Assembly (NCBI GenBank): GCA_029862285.1
Contig: JAOTXR010000076.1
Coordinates: 1 to 8,177 of the forward strand
Reading direction: 5' to 3'
Source of the DNA: Gammaproteobacteria bacterium
Lineage (GTDB): Bacteria; Pseudomonadota; Gammaproteobacteria; Steroidobacterales; JABDKV01
DNA length: 8,177 nucleotides
How positions within the stretch are numbered: the stretch's first letter is position 1; the number at the start of each line of letters is the position of its first letter. Below the pieces are notes generated by a model. It worked only from the letters and a program-made list of their open reading frames with translations. It did no database searches and had not been told where the DNA came from. Position numbers and translations under genes: made by a program. Below are positions 1-7,464 of this stretch, one piece after another.

Positions 1-421
1 ACACGGCAATCGATTCCTCCGGAACGTCCCGGATCTTGAACGCTGTTTGTTCGCGTTCGGTGCCCAATATCTCCTCGATGAGTCCAAATGCGATCGCCCC
101 GACGGTCAAGACCAGGACAGTGATAATGGCGTAGTCCACCCGGCGAAGAGAAAGATCGACGACCTGACCAGGATCAAGGGGCTGCGTGCGGACTATCCCC
201 TGGGGGGTCAGGTTGTAGCGCCAGCCGAATAGCAACGCCGCGGGAAACACCAGCAGTGCCCCGATCCAGACGTACCGCAATGCGTATTGGGGAATTCCCC
301 AGGTCTCGAACGCCAGGTCGGCGACTTGCAGGACAACCCAGGCGCCGACGATATACAGAGCCACCACGCGAAACATGAGGCGACGCCGCAGCTCTTTGAA
401 AATACTGCCGATTCTGCCCAT
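1..421 (-). CDS. Membrane-anchored TolB-like/TPR-type protein, N-terminal part (runs off the left edge)
   Basis: Reading the minus strand from the ATG at 421 gives 140 uninterrupted codons to the window edge, so the C-terminal part is missing. The protein starts MGRIGSIFKELRRR, a short basic cytoplasmic head, followed by three hydrophobic segments at about residues 17-38, 47-67 and 98-115. The second is followed by W-R-Y-N-L-T-P-Q-G-I, and the last residues visible are E-E-S-I-A-V. This order (FKEL(K/R)RR..FRV head, 'ELTPEGI'-like motif, then 'SIAVLPF') is a familiar gammaproteobacterial architecture, often annotated as TPR protein or adenylate-cyclase-like protein, in which SIAVLPF opens a TolB-like domain followed by TPRs. 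The substrate or role of the family is not known to me. The start was chosen because it gives the usual family N terminus; the AGGG upstream is very close to it. It is divergent from the operon at 928 and probably unrelated functionally. Confidence 0.8.
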   Translation of the reverse strand, partial: MGRIGSIFKELRRRLMFRVVALYIVGAWVVLQVADLAFETWGIPQYALRYVWIGALLVFPAALLFGWRYNLTPQGIVRTQPLDPGQVVDLSLRRVDYAIITVLVLTVGAIAFGLIEEILGTEREQTAFKIRDVPEESIAV

Positions 422-927
422 AACCCTGTTCGGTGGCGGGTGATTGGTTGTCCCAAACCCATAATAGCGCGTCCGCATCAAATAATTGGGGACAAACAAC
501 GTCTTATCAGTGAGATTAGTCGTTATTGGGTAAAGAGGTCACACAAATCGAGGGCGCTCTCCTGCTCGAAGGCAAAGAGCATTATCGATGTCCTCCGAAT
601 CGGAAAAGGTGTCAGGCCAGCAATTGAAATGGCGTCCGGCCATGTCGTGCACAAAACGTGGCCGTGACGGAGATTATGTTTAGCGACAGGCCTGTGGTTT
701 TCGCGAGAAACAGGGAAGCGTGACGCAGGTCGCATTCTGGTCGGCGGCTCGTGCACTAGTGTTCCTACGTGCGCAACGCGGTGCGAATCGGCGCCCGGCG
801 ATGATGATTATGAAACGGCTTCGATGAAGTGCGGTGGACGGCCGGACTAATCAGTAGCGTCGCCTGTTGTTGATGCGATATTCGTATCCGCACGCAGTTT
901 CAATATGAGTGCAAAAGAGTATTTACG
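422..927. other. Divergent intergenic region with no convincing gene
   Basis: About 500 bases separate the minus-strand membrane gene from the plus-strand operon, so promoters for both should lie here. I found no pair of hexamers close to the sigma-70 consensus at proper spacing on either strand. Visible structure is modest: a 5-bp hairpin with a 5-nt loop at 629-643 (ATGGC/GCCAT), an 8-bp perfect palindrome CACTAGTG at 754-761, and an imperfect 17-bp dyad at 872-888 close to the first operon gene. Open frames in the region (for example 523-756 minus) show no recognisable protein features. Confidence 0.6.
872..888. promoter_or_regulatory. Imperfect 17-bp palindrome, possible operator of the TPR/channel operon
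   Basis: GATGCGATATTCGTATC has six of eight symmetric pairs matching around a central A. It ends 39 bases before the start codon of the first operon gene, a position that would suit a repressor or activator site. No -35/-10 pair is evident around it and no known regulator motif was recognised, so this is a structural observation only. Confidence 0.2.
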
Positions 928-1458
928 ATGTCGAGTCTCATCCGAAATTTAATGCTACTACTGTTTGTTTTCAATCCGGTGGCACCGGTCACTGCGCAGG
1001 ACATATCGGGCAACGATACACGCAGCCTGGACGGGCAGGTCCAGGAAATAAAGTCCGATGTCTTGAACATCGCCTCGCAACTCAATGCGCTTGAGGAACG
1101 ACTGCTTTATCCGTCAAACACGCAACTGGCGGTGTTTGTATCAATGGCCGGTGAGGATTCGTTCCGACTCGACTCGGTACAGATCGAGATAAACGGCGAA
1201 CCAGCGACTCATCATATATATAGCTTCAAGGAACTTGAGGCGCTGCAAAAAGGCGGCGTGCAACGTATATACACCGGTAACGTCACTACGGGCGATCATG
1301 AAATCGGTGTCACCATGATCGGCAAACTCAAGAACGGAAAAGACTTCAGCCAGTCCGACAGTTTTGTATTTGCCAAAGGCGTCAAACCGAAGGCTCTCGG
1401 AATCACCCTTGCCGGGCCAGAGCCTGGGGAGAGCGGGATCCAGGTCGGAGACTGGTAG
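928..1458 (+). CDS. Secreted coiled-coil / beta-domain protein of unknown function, first gene of the TPR/channel operon
   Basis: This is a 176-residue protein starting at an ATG with AAGAG at 915-919 as ribosome binding site. Residues 1-23 form a signal peptide (basic R6, hydrophobic LMLLLFVF core, cleavage likely after V-T-A before Q24). Residues 33-57 have heptad-like spacing (LDGQVQEIKSDVLNIASQL...LEERLL), suggesting a short coiled coil. Residues about 60-165 look beta-rich, with alternating hydrophobic strands such as QLAVFVSM, SVQIEIN and HEIGVTMIG, and a central conserved-looking block with Y-S-F-K-E-L..L.KGGVQRIY.G. The fold could be Ig-like or carrier-like, but no catalytic residues are apparent. 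From memory, similar proteins sit at the head of TPR-ExbB clusters in other Gammaproteobacteria, sometimes labelled AraC regulators; nothing here supports DNA binding, and the signal peptide argues for the periplasm. The next gene begins 3 nt after the stop, indicating co-transcription. Confidence 0.85.
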   Translation: MSSLIRNLMLLLFVFNPVAPVTAQDISGNDTRSLDGQVQEIKSDVLNIASQLNALEERLLYPSNTQLAVFVSMAGEDSFRLDSVQIEINGEPATHHIYSFKELEALQKGGVQRIYTGNVTTGDHEIGVTMIGKLKNGKDFSQSDSFVFAKGVKPKALGITLAGPEPGESGIQVGDW

Positions 1459-1461
1459 ATC

Positions 1462-3345
1462 ATGGGTCGAGCACCGTTCTCGGGGATCGGGCTGCTGTTG
1501 TTCGCCTGTTTGGCGACGAGTCCATGCACAGGTGGCGAGCTGAAGGATTTGTACTTTGGCGAAGCGCTTTTCTATGCTCACCAGGGACGTTTCTTTGAGG
1601 CGCTGGAGCGACTCGATACTGAGGTCAGCCAGCACGACGCGCTTGACGAACCAGAGCTGGACACTCTTTATTATCACATCGACGATGCTGAGTTTTCGCT
1701 GGGTGATTTTGAACTACGGTATCGTATGCATCTTCGCGCCGGCCGCGCGATCAAGGCAGTTCTCGAGGGCGCCGTCGATGAAACCATACGCAACGATGCC
1801 GCCTATCGACTGGCCCGCATTCATTTTCAAAAGAATCAGATGGCCGATGCGATGCGCGCGCTCGAGCGTATCGACGGTGAGACTCCCGAATCCATTCGCG
1901 ACGATATAGAGTTCCTGCGAGCGAATGTCTATCTGGCCCAGGACAGACCGGCCGAGGCCATCGAGGCACTCAAGCGTCTGCAGGATTCTGACAGCTTTGT
2001 CGGCTTTGCCGCCTACAATCTCGGTATCGCGTATCTGCGGGACGGGCAACAGGACGCGGCGTTGACGCAGTTGGAACGGGCCGGGCAGATCGCTACCGGC
2101 GATCCGGCTGAACTGGCCATCATCGATAAATCGAACCTGGTGCTCGGTACGATTCTGCTCGATGCCGGCGAGCACGACAAAGCCATTCCATACCTGAACA
2201 GAGTGCGTCTCGATGGACCGTTCTCTAACCTGGCCCTGCTCAGTTCCGGTTGGGCCAACTTGTCTACGGGCCAACTCGAAAGAGCGGTCGTTCCCTGGAG
2301 CATCCTTGCTGAGCGCGAGGTTACCGATCCTGCAACCCAGGAAGCCATGCTCGCTTTGCCTTATGCCTACAGCCAATTGAGTGTGTATGGCCGTGCTGCG
2401 ATCTCTTACGGTCGCGCGCTCGATTTGTTCAGCGCCGAAGTCGAAAAGCTCAATGCCTCGATCGACAGCATCAAGTCTGGCAAGTTTCTGGAGGCGCTGG
2501 TACGCGAGGAAATTCGTAAAGACAAGGATTGGGCCATTCGGCTGCGCTCGTTGCCCGAGACACCCGAAACCTACTACTTGATGGAGTTGCTCGCCTCGCA
2601 TGACTTCCAGACCGGTTTGCAAAACTATCTGGATCTTGCCGACTTGCGCAGAAAACTCGTGGCGTGGCAGACCAGCTTCGATTCCTTCGATGAAATGGTC
2701 GATATCCGCAATGCGCATTACGAGCCGCTGTTGCCCGATGTGGACGGTGAGTTTCGCGAACTTGATTCGAGAGTCCGTCTACGCATCGAGCAGCACAAAA
2801 TGCTGGTTCAGCGTCGCGACGACTTGCTGACCATGCCGCGGCCGGAGTTTCTGGCGACCCGCGACGAGCAGGCCATCCTCACGCAGATTGAGAAAATAGA
2901 AACGCAACTGCAGGGACTGGATAGTCCATCAGCCAATTCCCTGATGAGACGCGCCCTGCACCTGAAGGGTTTGCTGTCCTGGACGCTCGAGACTGAATAC
3001 CACGAGCGATTGACCGAATTCGACCGAAACCTGCGCGATCTCGATGACGTAATGGCAGTCGCGCAGAAGCAATACGACCAATACGTGCGTGCACGGCAGG
3101 CCGCGACCCACAGCTATGTCGGTTACGAGACGCCGATCGAGCGTCTGAGAGTGGAAGCAGGCGATGCCGTCGAAGAAATTGACCGGCTCATGGAACGCCA
3201 GGGACGATTGCTGGAGGCCGTGGCAACAGAGGAGTTGGTCGCACGTCGCGGCCGCCTGGAAGACTACGGCGACAAAGCCCGCTTTGCCCTTGCCGACAGC
3301 TATGACCGCGCCACACAGAAACAGGCCAGGAGGGATGAGCCGTGA
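1462..3345 (+). CDS. Exported TPR / coiled-coil protein, probable periplasmic scaffold
   Basis: This 627-residue protein begins with a short hydrophobic N terminus (GIGLLLFACLA), read as an export signal. Cleavage may fall near T-G-G/E26; an L-F-A-C sequence at residues 13-16 could be a weak lipobox with an unusual F at -2, so lipidation is uncertain. Helical repeats with TPR spacing follow: about 30-55 (FGEALFYAHQGRFFEALERL), 113-137, 146-173, 180-211, 222-253, 255-285 and 294-324. The second half, about 427-602, is rich in charged heptads (for example 467-487, 517-547, 556-602) and is probably coiled coil. It ends with RLEDYGDKARFALADSYDRA (598-617), which looks like a final helix pair and which I associate with this family. 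No enzyme motif is visible, so a protein-protein scaffold is the likely role. GGAG at 1447-1450 is the probable ribosome binding site. Its last codons overlap the next gene, consistent with translational coupling and roughly matched production. Confidence 0.88.
   Translation: MGRAPFSGIGLLLFACLATSPCTGGELKDLYFGEALFYAHQGRFFEALERLDTEVSQHDALDEPELDTLYYHIDDAEFSLGDFELRYRMHLRAGRAIKAVLEGAVDETIRNDAAYRLARIHFQKNQMADAMRALERIDGETPESIRDDIEFLRANVYLAQDRPAEAIEALKRLQDSDSFVGFAAYNLGIAYLRDGQQDAALTQLERAGQIATGDPAELAIIDKSNLVLGTILLDAGEHDKAIPYLNRVRLDGPFSNLALLSSGWANLSTGQLERAVVPWSILAEREVTDPATQEAMLALPYAYSQLSVYGRAAISYGRALDLFSAEVEKLNASIDSIKSGKFLEALVREEIRKDKDWAIRLRSLPETPETYYLMELLASHDFQTGLQNYLDLADLRRKLVAWQTSFDSFDEMVDIRNAHYEPLLPDVDGEFRELDSRVRLRIEQHKMLVQRRDDLLTMPRPEFLATRDEQAILTQIEKIETQLQGLDSPSANSLMRRALHLKGLLSWTLETEYHERLTEFDRNLRDLDDVMAVAQKQYDQYVRARQAATHSYVGYETPIERLRVEAGDAVEEIDRLMERQGRLLEAVATEELVARRGRLEDYGDKARFALADSYDRATQKQARRDEP
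3328..3334 (+). promoter_or_regulatory. Strong Shine-Dalgarno deciding a GTG start at 3342
   Basis: AGGAGGG lies seven bases before the GTG at 3342, within the end of the preceding gene. The GTG overlaps that gene's TGA (GTGA, 3342-3345). Together with the immediately following M/V-R-R-Q-R signal sequence and lipobox, this fixes the start of the 1033-residue lipoprotein at a GTG rather than at a downstream ATG. Confidence 0.8.
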
Positions 3346-6300
3346 GGCGGCAGCGTGCGGTCATACTCCTGTTGATTTCGATGTGCCTTTTGGCATGCGC
3401 GACGAGTAGCAAGAGGGGCACGCTCGCAGAGTTGCAAAGGGTGCCGGCGGATGTCAACGAAGTTTACCTCGACGATAGCCTCAATCGCGCTGCGCAAAGC
3501 TATCGTAGCTACCTGGAAGAAACGGCGGAGAGCACGCGGACGCCAGAAGCGATGCGACGCCTCGCAGACCTGCAGATCGAACAGGAATACGGCGTCATCG
3601 GTGGCGGGGGACCGGTTGAGATGGCAGCACCGGCAACCGCGGCACGGACCGACCTGGCTGTCGCCGAAAAGCATGCACAGGAGCCGAAAAAACTGTCGGA
3701 GTCCGAGCCGGATTTTGAAAGGCGCGCGACCGGCAACGAAAAGCTGCTTTCGAACGCCACGCCCGCGGAATTGCCGGGCGCAGAGAATGGCGTTGTGCCG
3801 GCAGGCCCGCATGAAGCGATCCAGACCTACTGGAAGATTCTGGAGATCTATCCCAACTACGAACGCAACGATCAGGTGCACTATCAACTGGCACGAGCCT
3901 ACGACGAAATTGGTGAGTCCAACAAAGCAATGTCTGTCATGGACCAGCTGGTCGCAGCCTACCCGCGCTCAAAATTTGTCGATGAAGTTTATTTCCGGCG
4001 CGGAGAGTATTTTTTCGTCAGGAAAAAGTATCGCGATGCGGAAGAGGCTTACGGCGCGATTATCGACTCGGGCAGCACGTCGTCCTACTACGAACTTGCT
4101 TTGTACAAGATGGGTTGGACTCTGTACAAGCAGGACTTCTACGAGGAGGCGTTGCACCGGTATGTCGCGATGCTTGATTTCCGGCAGGCGAATGGTTACG
4201 ACTTCGATCAGGACTTTGAAGAAGAAGATGAAATCCGCGTCGCAGATACATTTCGCGTCATCAGTCTGAGCTTCTCAAACCTCGGCGAGCCTGCCGTTGT
4301 CGATGAGTACTTTTCCCAATACGGTCATCGAAGCTATGCAGATAAGATCTACGGCAACCTGGGCGAATTCTATTTCGGCAAGTTGCGCTACGACGATGCG
4401 GCATCGGTCTATAAATCGTTCATCAGCCTGAACCCGCTGCATAAGGTATCGCCGCATTTCAGCATGCGTGGCGTTGAAATCTATGGCGAAGCCGGGTTCT
4501 CGCAGCTTGTGGTGGAATCCAAAAAGGAATTTGCGACCAACTATGCGCTCGATGCGGAATACTGGAATCATTTCGATGTTAATAGTTCACCGGAGGTCGT
4601 AGGCTTTCTCAAAACGAATCTTACCGACCTGGCGAGTCACTACCACGCGCTTTACCAAGACGAAGAGCTGATTGACGAGCGGCCTGACAACTTCACCGCG
4701 GCACAACACTGGTACCAGCAGTTTCTGCAGTCGTTTCCGATGGATAGTGAATCGCCACAGATCAACTATCAGCTGGCCGACTTGCTGCTCGAGAACGAGG
4801 ACTTCGGCGAGGCGGCCAGGGAATACGAGCGCACGGCGTATGAATATGCAGCGCACGAGCAAAACGCGGCGGCCGGTTATGCAGCAATCTACGCGCACCG
4901 CAAAAACCTCGACGTCGCAACCGATACACAGCGCCGGGAAACTATGCAGGCAACTGTTAGCAGTTCGCTCAGGTTTGCGGACACTTTCGGGCAACACGAG
5001 CAGGCGCCGGTCGTGCTCGGTGCAGCGGCCGATATTCTCTATGAAATGGAGGATTTTCCTCGCGCGATCGAGACAGCACAGAAATTGGTCGATCGGTATC
5101 CGGGAGCGGACGCAACTTTGCGCCGGGCCGCCTGGGTGGTTGTTGCGCATTCATCGATCGATCTGGCCGAGTATCAAAACGCAGAACATGCTTACTTGAA
5201 TGTGCTCAAGCTGACGGCAGACGACGACGAAACAAAACCTGCGATTTTCGATGGGTTGGCAGCGGCCATTTACAAGCAGGGCGAAGCAGCCAATCTCGCC
5301 GAGGACTACCGGGCCGCAGCGGACCATTTTCTCAGGATCAAAACGGCTGCGCCGGGTTCGGAGATACGTAGTGCAGCCGAATACGATGCAGCCGCAGCCT
5401 TGATGAAGTTGCAGGACTGGACTATGGCATCCGAGGTGCTGGAGGAATTCCGTACCAGCCACCCACAACATAAATTGCAGTCCGAAGCGACCAGGAATCT
5501 CGCGTTCGTATATCGCGAGAGCGGTCAGATCGAACGGTCGGCGGCCGAGCACGAGAGAATTGCTGCTGAGGCGACAGACCCGGAGCTGGGCCGCGAAGCA
5601 TTGCTGACCGCCGGTGAGTTATATGACGAAGTAGATAATGTCGGCGACGCGGTGCGAATTTACCGTCGCTATGTCGCCGAGTATCCAAAGCCGCTCGACA
5701 TGGCAATGGAAACCCGCTCGCGGCTTGCTGAAATATTCGAAGCTGGCGCCGATTATGAGCAGTACCACGCGCAAATGCGTGAAATCGTCGCCGCGGATCG
5801 CGCCGCAGGAGGCGAGCGCACGGATCGCAGCAGGTATCTTGGGGCCAAGGCCGCGTTGGTGCTTGCAGAACTCACCTATGAGCAGTTTGCGAGCCTGGGC
5901 ATCGTACAACCGATCGAGCAGACCCTCGCCCAAAAACAACAGCGTATGGACGCAGCAATTACGGCACTGGAAGCACTGGTCGGTTATGAAGTCGCAGAGG
6001 TGACAGCTGCCGCGACCTACTACATTGCCGAGACCTACCTCAATTTCAGTAATGCGCTTCTTGGCTCTGATCGTCCCGCGGATCTGAGCAAGGCGGAAGC
6101 GGCCGAATACGATATGGCCCTGGAGGAAGAGGCATTTCCGTTCGAGGAGCGGGGCATTGAGGTGCATGAAGCGAACTTCGAGTTACTTGCGACCGGCGTC
6201 AATAACCCGTGGGTGCAAAACAGCCTCGACAAGTTGACCGTACTTTCGCCCGGGCGCTATGCGAAGGGCGAGATCAGTGCCGGATTCGTCGGATCAGTTG

Positions 6301-6443
6301 ATATGTATGCCTATCGTATGCCGGTTGCACCGGAGTTTAGCCTCGATTCGCAGAACGATGCCGAGCTCATAGCGCCGGATGAACAAGCGGAATCACCGGC
6401 AGGACCCACGCCGGCAACGAATGCTGAGGAAAGCACCAATTAG
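3342..6443 (+). CDS. Very large TPR lipoprotein, predicted outer-membrane-anchored periplasmic scaffold (GltD/AgnA-like in role)
   Basis: This 1033-residue protein starts at a GTG. Residues 1-19 are a lipoprotein signal (RRQR, hydrophobic core, lipobox L-L-A-C19); Ala at +2 predicts sorting to the outer membrane. A TPR-like helix pair at about 48-80 (SYRSYLEETAES...PEAMRRLADL) is followed by a low-complexity Gly/Pro/Ala/Glu linker (about 85-152). A long run of TPR or TPR-like repeats then covers about 157-275 (AIQTYWKILEIYPNYE...YQLARAYDEIGE), 320-400, 430-520 and 550-800. A C-terminal block at about 923-975 carries a Y-D-M-A-L-E-E-E-A-F-P-F-E-E...I-E-V-H-E-A-N motif and W-V-Q-N-S-L-D-K-L. 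I recall this block from large TPR proteins in TolQR-linked clusters of Gamma- and Deltaproteobacteria. The tail is Pro/Ala/Glu-rich and probably disordered. No catalytic motif is visible. The comparison with GltD/AgnA of the Myxococcus Agl-Glt complex is inference from architecture and context, not an alignment. Confidence 0.88.
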   Translation: MRRQRAVILLLISMCLLACATSSKRGTLAELQRVPADVNEVYLDDSLNRAAQSYRSYLEETAESTRTPEAMRRLADLQIEQEYGVIGGGGPVEMAAPATAARTDLAVAEKHAQEPKKLSESEPDFERRATGNEKLLSNATPAELPGAENGVVPAGPHEAIQTYWKILEIYPNYERNDQVHYQLARAYDEIGESNKAMSVMDQLVAAYPRSKFVDEVYFRRGEYFFVRKKYRDAEEAYGAIIDSGSTSSYYELALYKMGWTLYKQDFYEEALHRYVAMLDFRQANGYDFDQDFEEEDEIRVADTFRVISLSFSNLGEPAVVDEYFSQYGHRSYADKIYGNLGEFYFGKLRYDDAASVYKSFISLNPLHKVSPHFSMRGVEIYGEAGFSQLVVESKKEFATNYALDAEYWNHFDVNSSPEVVGFLKTNLTDLASHYHALYQDEELIDERPDNFTAAQHWYQQFLQSFPMDSESPQINYQLADLLLENEDFGEAAREYERTAYEYAAHEQNAAAGYAAIYAHRKNLDVATDTQRRETMQATVSSSLRFADTFGQHEQAPVVLGAAADILYEMEDFPRAIETAQKLVDRYPGADATLRRAAWVVVAHSSIDLAEYQNAEHAYLNVLKLTADDDETKPAIFDGLAAAIYKQGEAANLAEDYRAAADHFLRIKTAAPGSEIRSAAEYDAAAALMKLQDWTMASEVLEEFRTSHPQHKLQSEATRNLAFVYRESGQIERSAAEHERIAAEATDPELGREALLTAGELYDEVDNVGDAVRIYRRYVAEYPKPLDMAMETRSRLAEIFEAGADYEQYHAQMREIVAADRAAGGERTDRSRYLGAKAALVLAELTYEQFASLGIVQPIEQTLAQKQQRMDAAITALEALVGYEVAEVTAAATYYIAETYLNFSNALLGSDRPADLSKAEAAEYDMALEEEAFPFEERGIEVHEANFELLATGVNNPWVQNSLDKLTVLSPGRYAKGEISAGFVGSVDMYAYRMPVAPEFSLDSQNDAELIAPDEQAESPAGPTPATNAEESTN

Positions 6444-6460
6444 TCTTTATAGAGAGCAAC

Positions 6461-7111
6461 ATGATCGCAATAAATCCAGCTCGTAAAAATCCCACTACAT
6501 ACCGTATTGTCCTGCTGTTTGTGTACGTTTCAATTGTGTCCGCATGTGCCTCAACCGGCCCATCGGGTACACCCGCGCATATCGAAATCCAAAGCGAAGT
6601 CGGATTCACGATTACGGAAAATGCACACATTAGCGGCGGCCTGCGTAGCGATTATGAGCAGGCGCTGGCCTTGCTCGAGCAGGGCGATCATGACCGGGGG
6701 CTCGCAATGCTCGAGGCCGTCGTTGAGGCAGCACCCCATCTAAGCGCGCCACGCATCGATCTTGGTGTCGCCTATCATCGCGACGGTAATCTCGAAGCAG
6801 CGGAAGAAAACCTTTTGCTGGCCCTCGACGCAAACCCGGACCATCCCATCGCGCACAACGAGTTGGGTATTGTTTATCGCAAAACCGGGCGTTTTACCAA
6901 GGCACGGCAAAGCTATCTCGCCGCGCTCGCGATCTATCCCGGCTACCACTATGCGCGGCGCAACCTCGCCATCCTGTGTGATTTATATCTTGCCGACCTT
7001 GACTGCGCCCTGGATAACTATGAAGCGTACATGGCCGCCGTCCCTGGTGACGACGAAGCCTCGATCTGGATTGCTGACATTCGCATGCGCATGGGTCAAT
7101 TGGAGAACTGA
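6461..7111 (+). CDS. TPR outer-membrane lipoprotein (GltE/AglT-like)
   Basis: This 216-residue protein has a lipoprotein signal of 28 residues ending in the lipobox V-S-A-C29, with Ala at +2, so it should be anchored in the outer membrane facing the periplasm. After a short linker there are about four consecutive TPR units: about 65-97 (YEQALALLEQGDHDRGLAML), 98-131 (PRIDLGVAYHRDGNLEAAEENL), 132-165 (AHNELGIVYRKTGRFTKARQSY) and 166-200 (ARRNLAILCDLYLADLDCAL). The third has textbook TPR spacing. C172 and C181 in the last repeat could form a disulfide in the periplasm (inference). Size and plan match small TPR lipoproteins such as GltE/AglT and PilF, but PilF normally sits in a different context (near ispG/rlmN), so an Agl-Glt-like partner is the better guess. 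It starts 17 nt after the preceding stop with GAGAG at 6452-6456 and ends overlapping the next start by one base (TGATG). Confidence 0.87.
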   Translation: MIAINPARKNPTTYRIVLLFVYVSIVSACASTGPSGTPAHIEIQSEVGFTITENAHISGGLRSDYEQALALLEQGDHDRGLAMLEAVVEAAPHLSAPRIDLGVAYHRDGNLEAAEENLLLALDANPDHPIAHNELGIVYRKTGRFTKARQSYLAALAIYPGYHYARRNLAILCDLYLADLDCALDNYEAYMAAVPGDDEASIWIADIRMRMGQLEN

Positions 7112-7449
7112 TGTTGAGATTACTTTTGTTGGCCGCAATGCTGATATTCGCCGGTGTCACAGCGATTGCCGACGAAGCACCGGAGAATGCAGCCGATGCG
7201 GCAAGCACCGACGAGACGCAACCGGAAGAAGAGCAGGGAGACGGCATTGAGCGACCAAAGACGATGTCCGGAATGTCGATTCTGGGCAACGAGGAGGCGC
7301 CAAAGTCGCTGGTCATCATTCCCTGGAAATCGTCCGAACTCGGCGAGGATATCAAGCTCTCGAACACGCTGGACGATCGCGCGCAACCTGTGGATAAGGA
7401 AGTTTTCCTGCGCGAATTGAGCTTTTATTTGATTCGTTCCGGTGAGTGA
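7111..7449 (+). CDS. Small exported protein of unknown function, last gene before the channel
   Basis: This 112-residue protein has a clear signal peptide (MLRLLLLAAMLIFAGVTAIA, cleavage predicted after A20), leaving about 92 residues. The mature N terminus is an acidic, low-complexity Ala/Glu/Asp stretch (21-47), probably disordered. The remainder, from about residue 50, looks conserved: G-M-S-I-L-G-N-E-E-A-P-K, then V-I-I-P-W-K-S-S-E-L-G-E-D, then P-V-D-K-E-V-F-L-R-E-L-S-F-Y. I recall the 'P-W-K ... P-V-D-(K/R)-E-V-F' pair in small proteins beside TPR-ExbB clusters, but no function is known to me. Its start is coupled to the previous gene through a TGATG overlap with GGAGA at 7102-7106 as ribosome binding site. 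Its stop codon lies inside a perfect 7-bp hairpin. The periplasmic location and tight linkage suggest a component or assembly factor of the same complex; this is inference. Confidence 0.82.
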   Translation: MLRLLLLAAMLIFAGVTAIADEAPENAADAASTDETQPEEEQGDGIERPKTMSGMSILGNEEAPKSLVIIPWKSSELGEDIKLSNTLDDRAQPVDKEVFLRELSFYLIRSGE

Positions 7450-7464
7450 CGCAGCAGGCGTCAC
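7446..7464 (+). other. Perfect 7-bp hairpin over the stop codon of the small exported protein gene
   Basis: GTGACGC (7446-7452) and GCGTCAC (7458-7464) are perfectly complementary with a 5-nt AGCAG loop. The TGA stop at 7447-7449 is inside the left arm. No T-run follows, so it is not a standard intrinsic terminator. It could be an RNA processing or stability element that separates the TPR part of the transcript from the channel part. Confidence 0.5.

Noticed and set aside
287..667. 126-codon plus-strand frame overlapping the divergent membrane gene
   Set aside because: Its first third is antisense to the well-supported membrane protein and the rest shows no protein-like composition or ribosome binding site.
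523..756. 77-codon minus-strand frame with GTG start and an AGGA upstream, in the intergenic region
   Set aside because: The product has no hydrophobic, repeat or domain signature and its third codon positions show no strong bias. The reading frame is short enough to arise by chance; not listed as a gene.
754..761. 8-bp perfect palindrome CACTAGTG
   Set aside because: An isolated 8-bp palindrome is expected by chance in a window of this size; no flanking structure supports a site.
1714..2718. 334-codon minus-strand open frame inside the 627-residue TPR gene
   Set aside because: Although long, it is antisense to a clear TPR protein with signal sequence and operon context. Its translation lacks domain features; long antisense frames are common in GC-rich genes.
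3451..4269. 272-codon plus-strand frame inside the large lipoprotein gene
   Set aside because: The translation is rich in Arg, Ser, Thr and Trp with no plausible fold, typical of an out-of-frame reading of a TPR gene.
4587..6167. Two minus-strand frames of about 180 codons (4587-5150 and 5619-6167)
   Set aside because: Both are antisense to the repeat region of the large lipoprotein, are rich in Cys, Arg and Val with no recognisable domain, and have no context of their own.
6461..7111. Assignment of the small TPR lipoprotein as PilF/PilW (type IV pilus biogenesis)
   Set aside because: Size and TPR count fit, but no type IV pilus or typical pilF neighbours are present, and the gene is coupled to a channel-associated operon.
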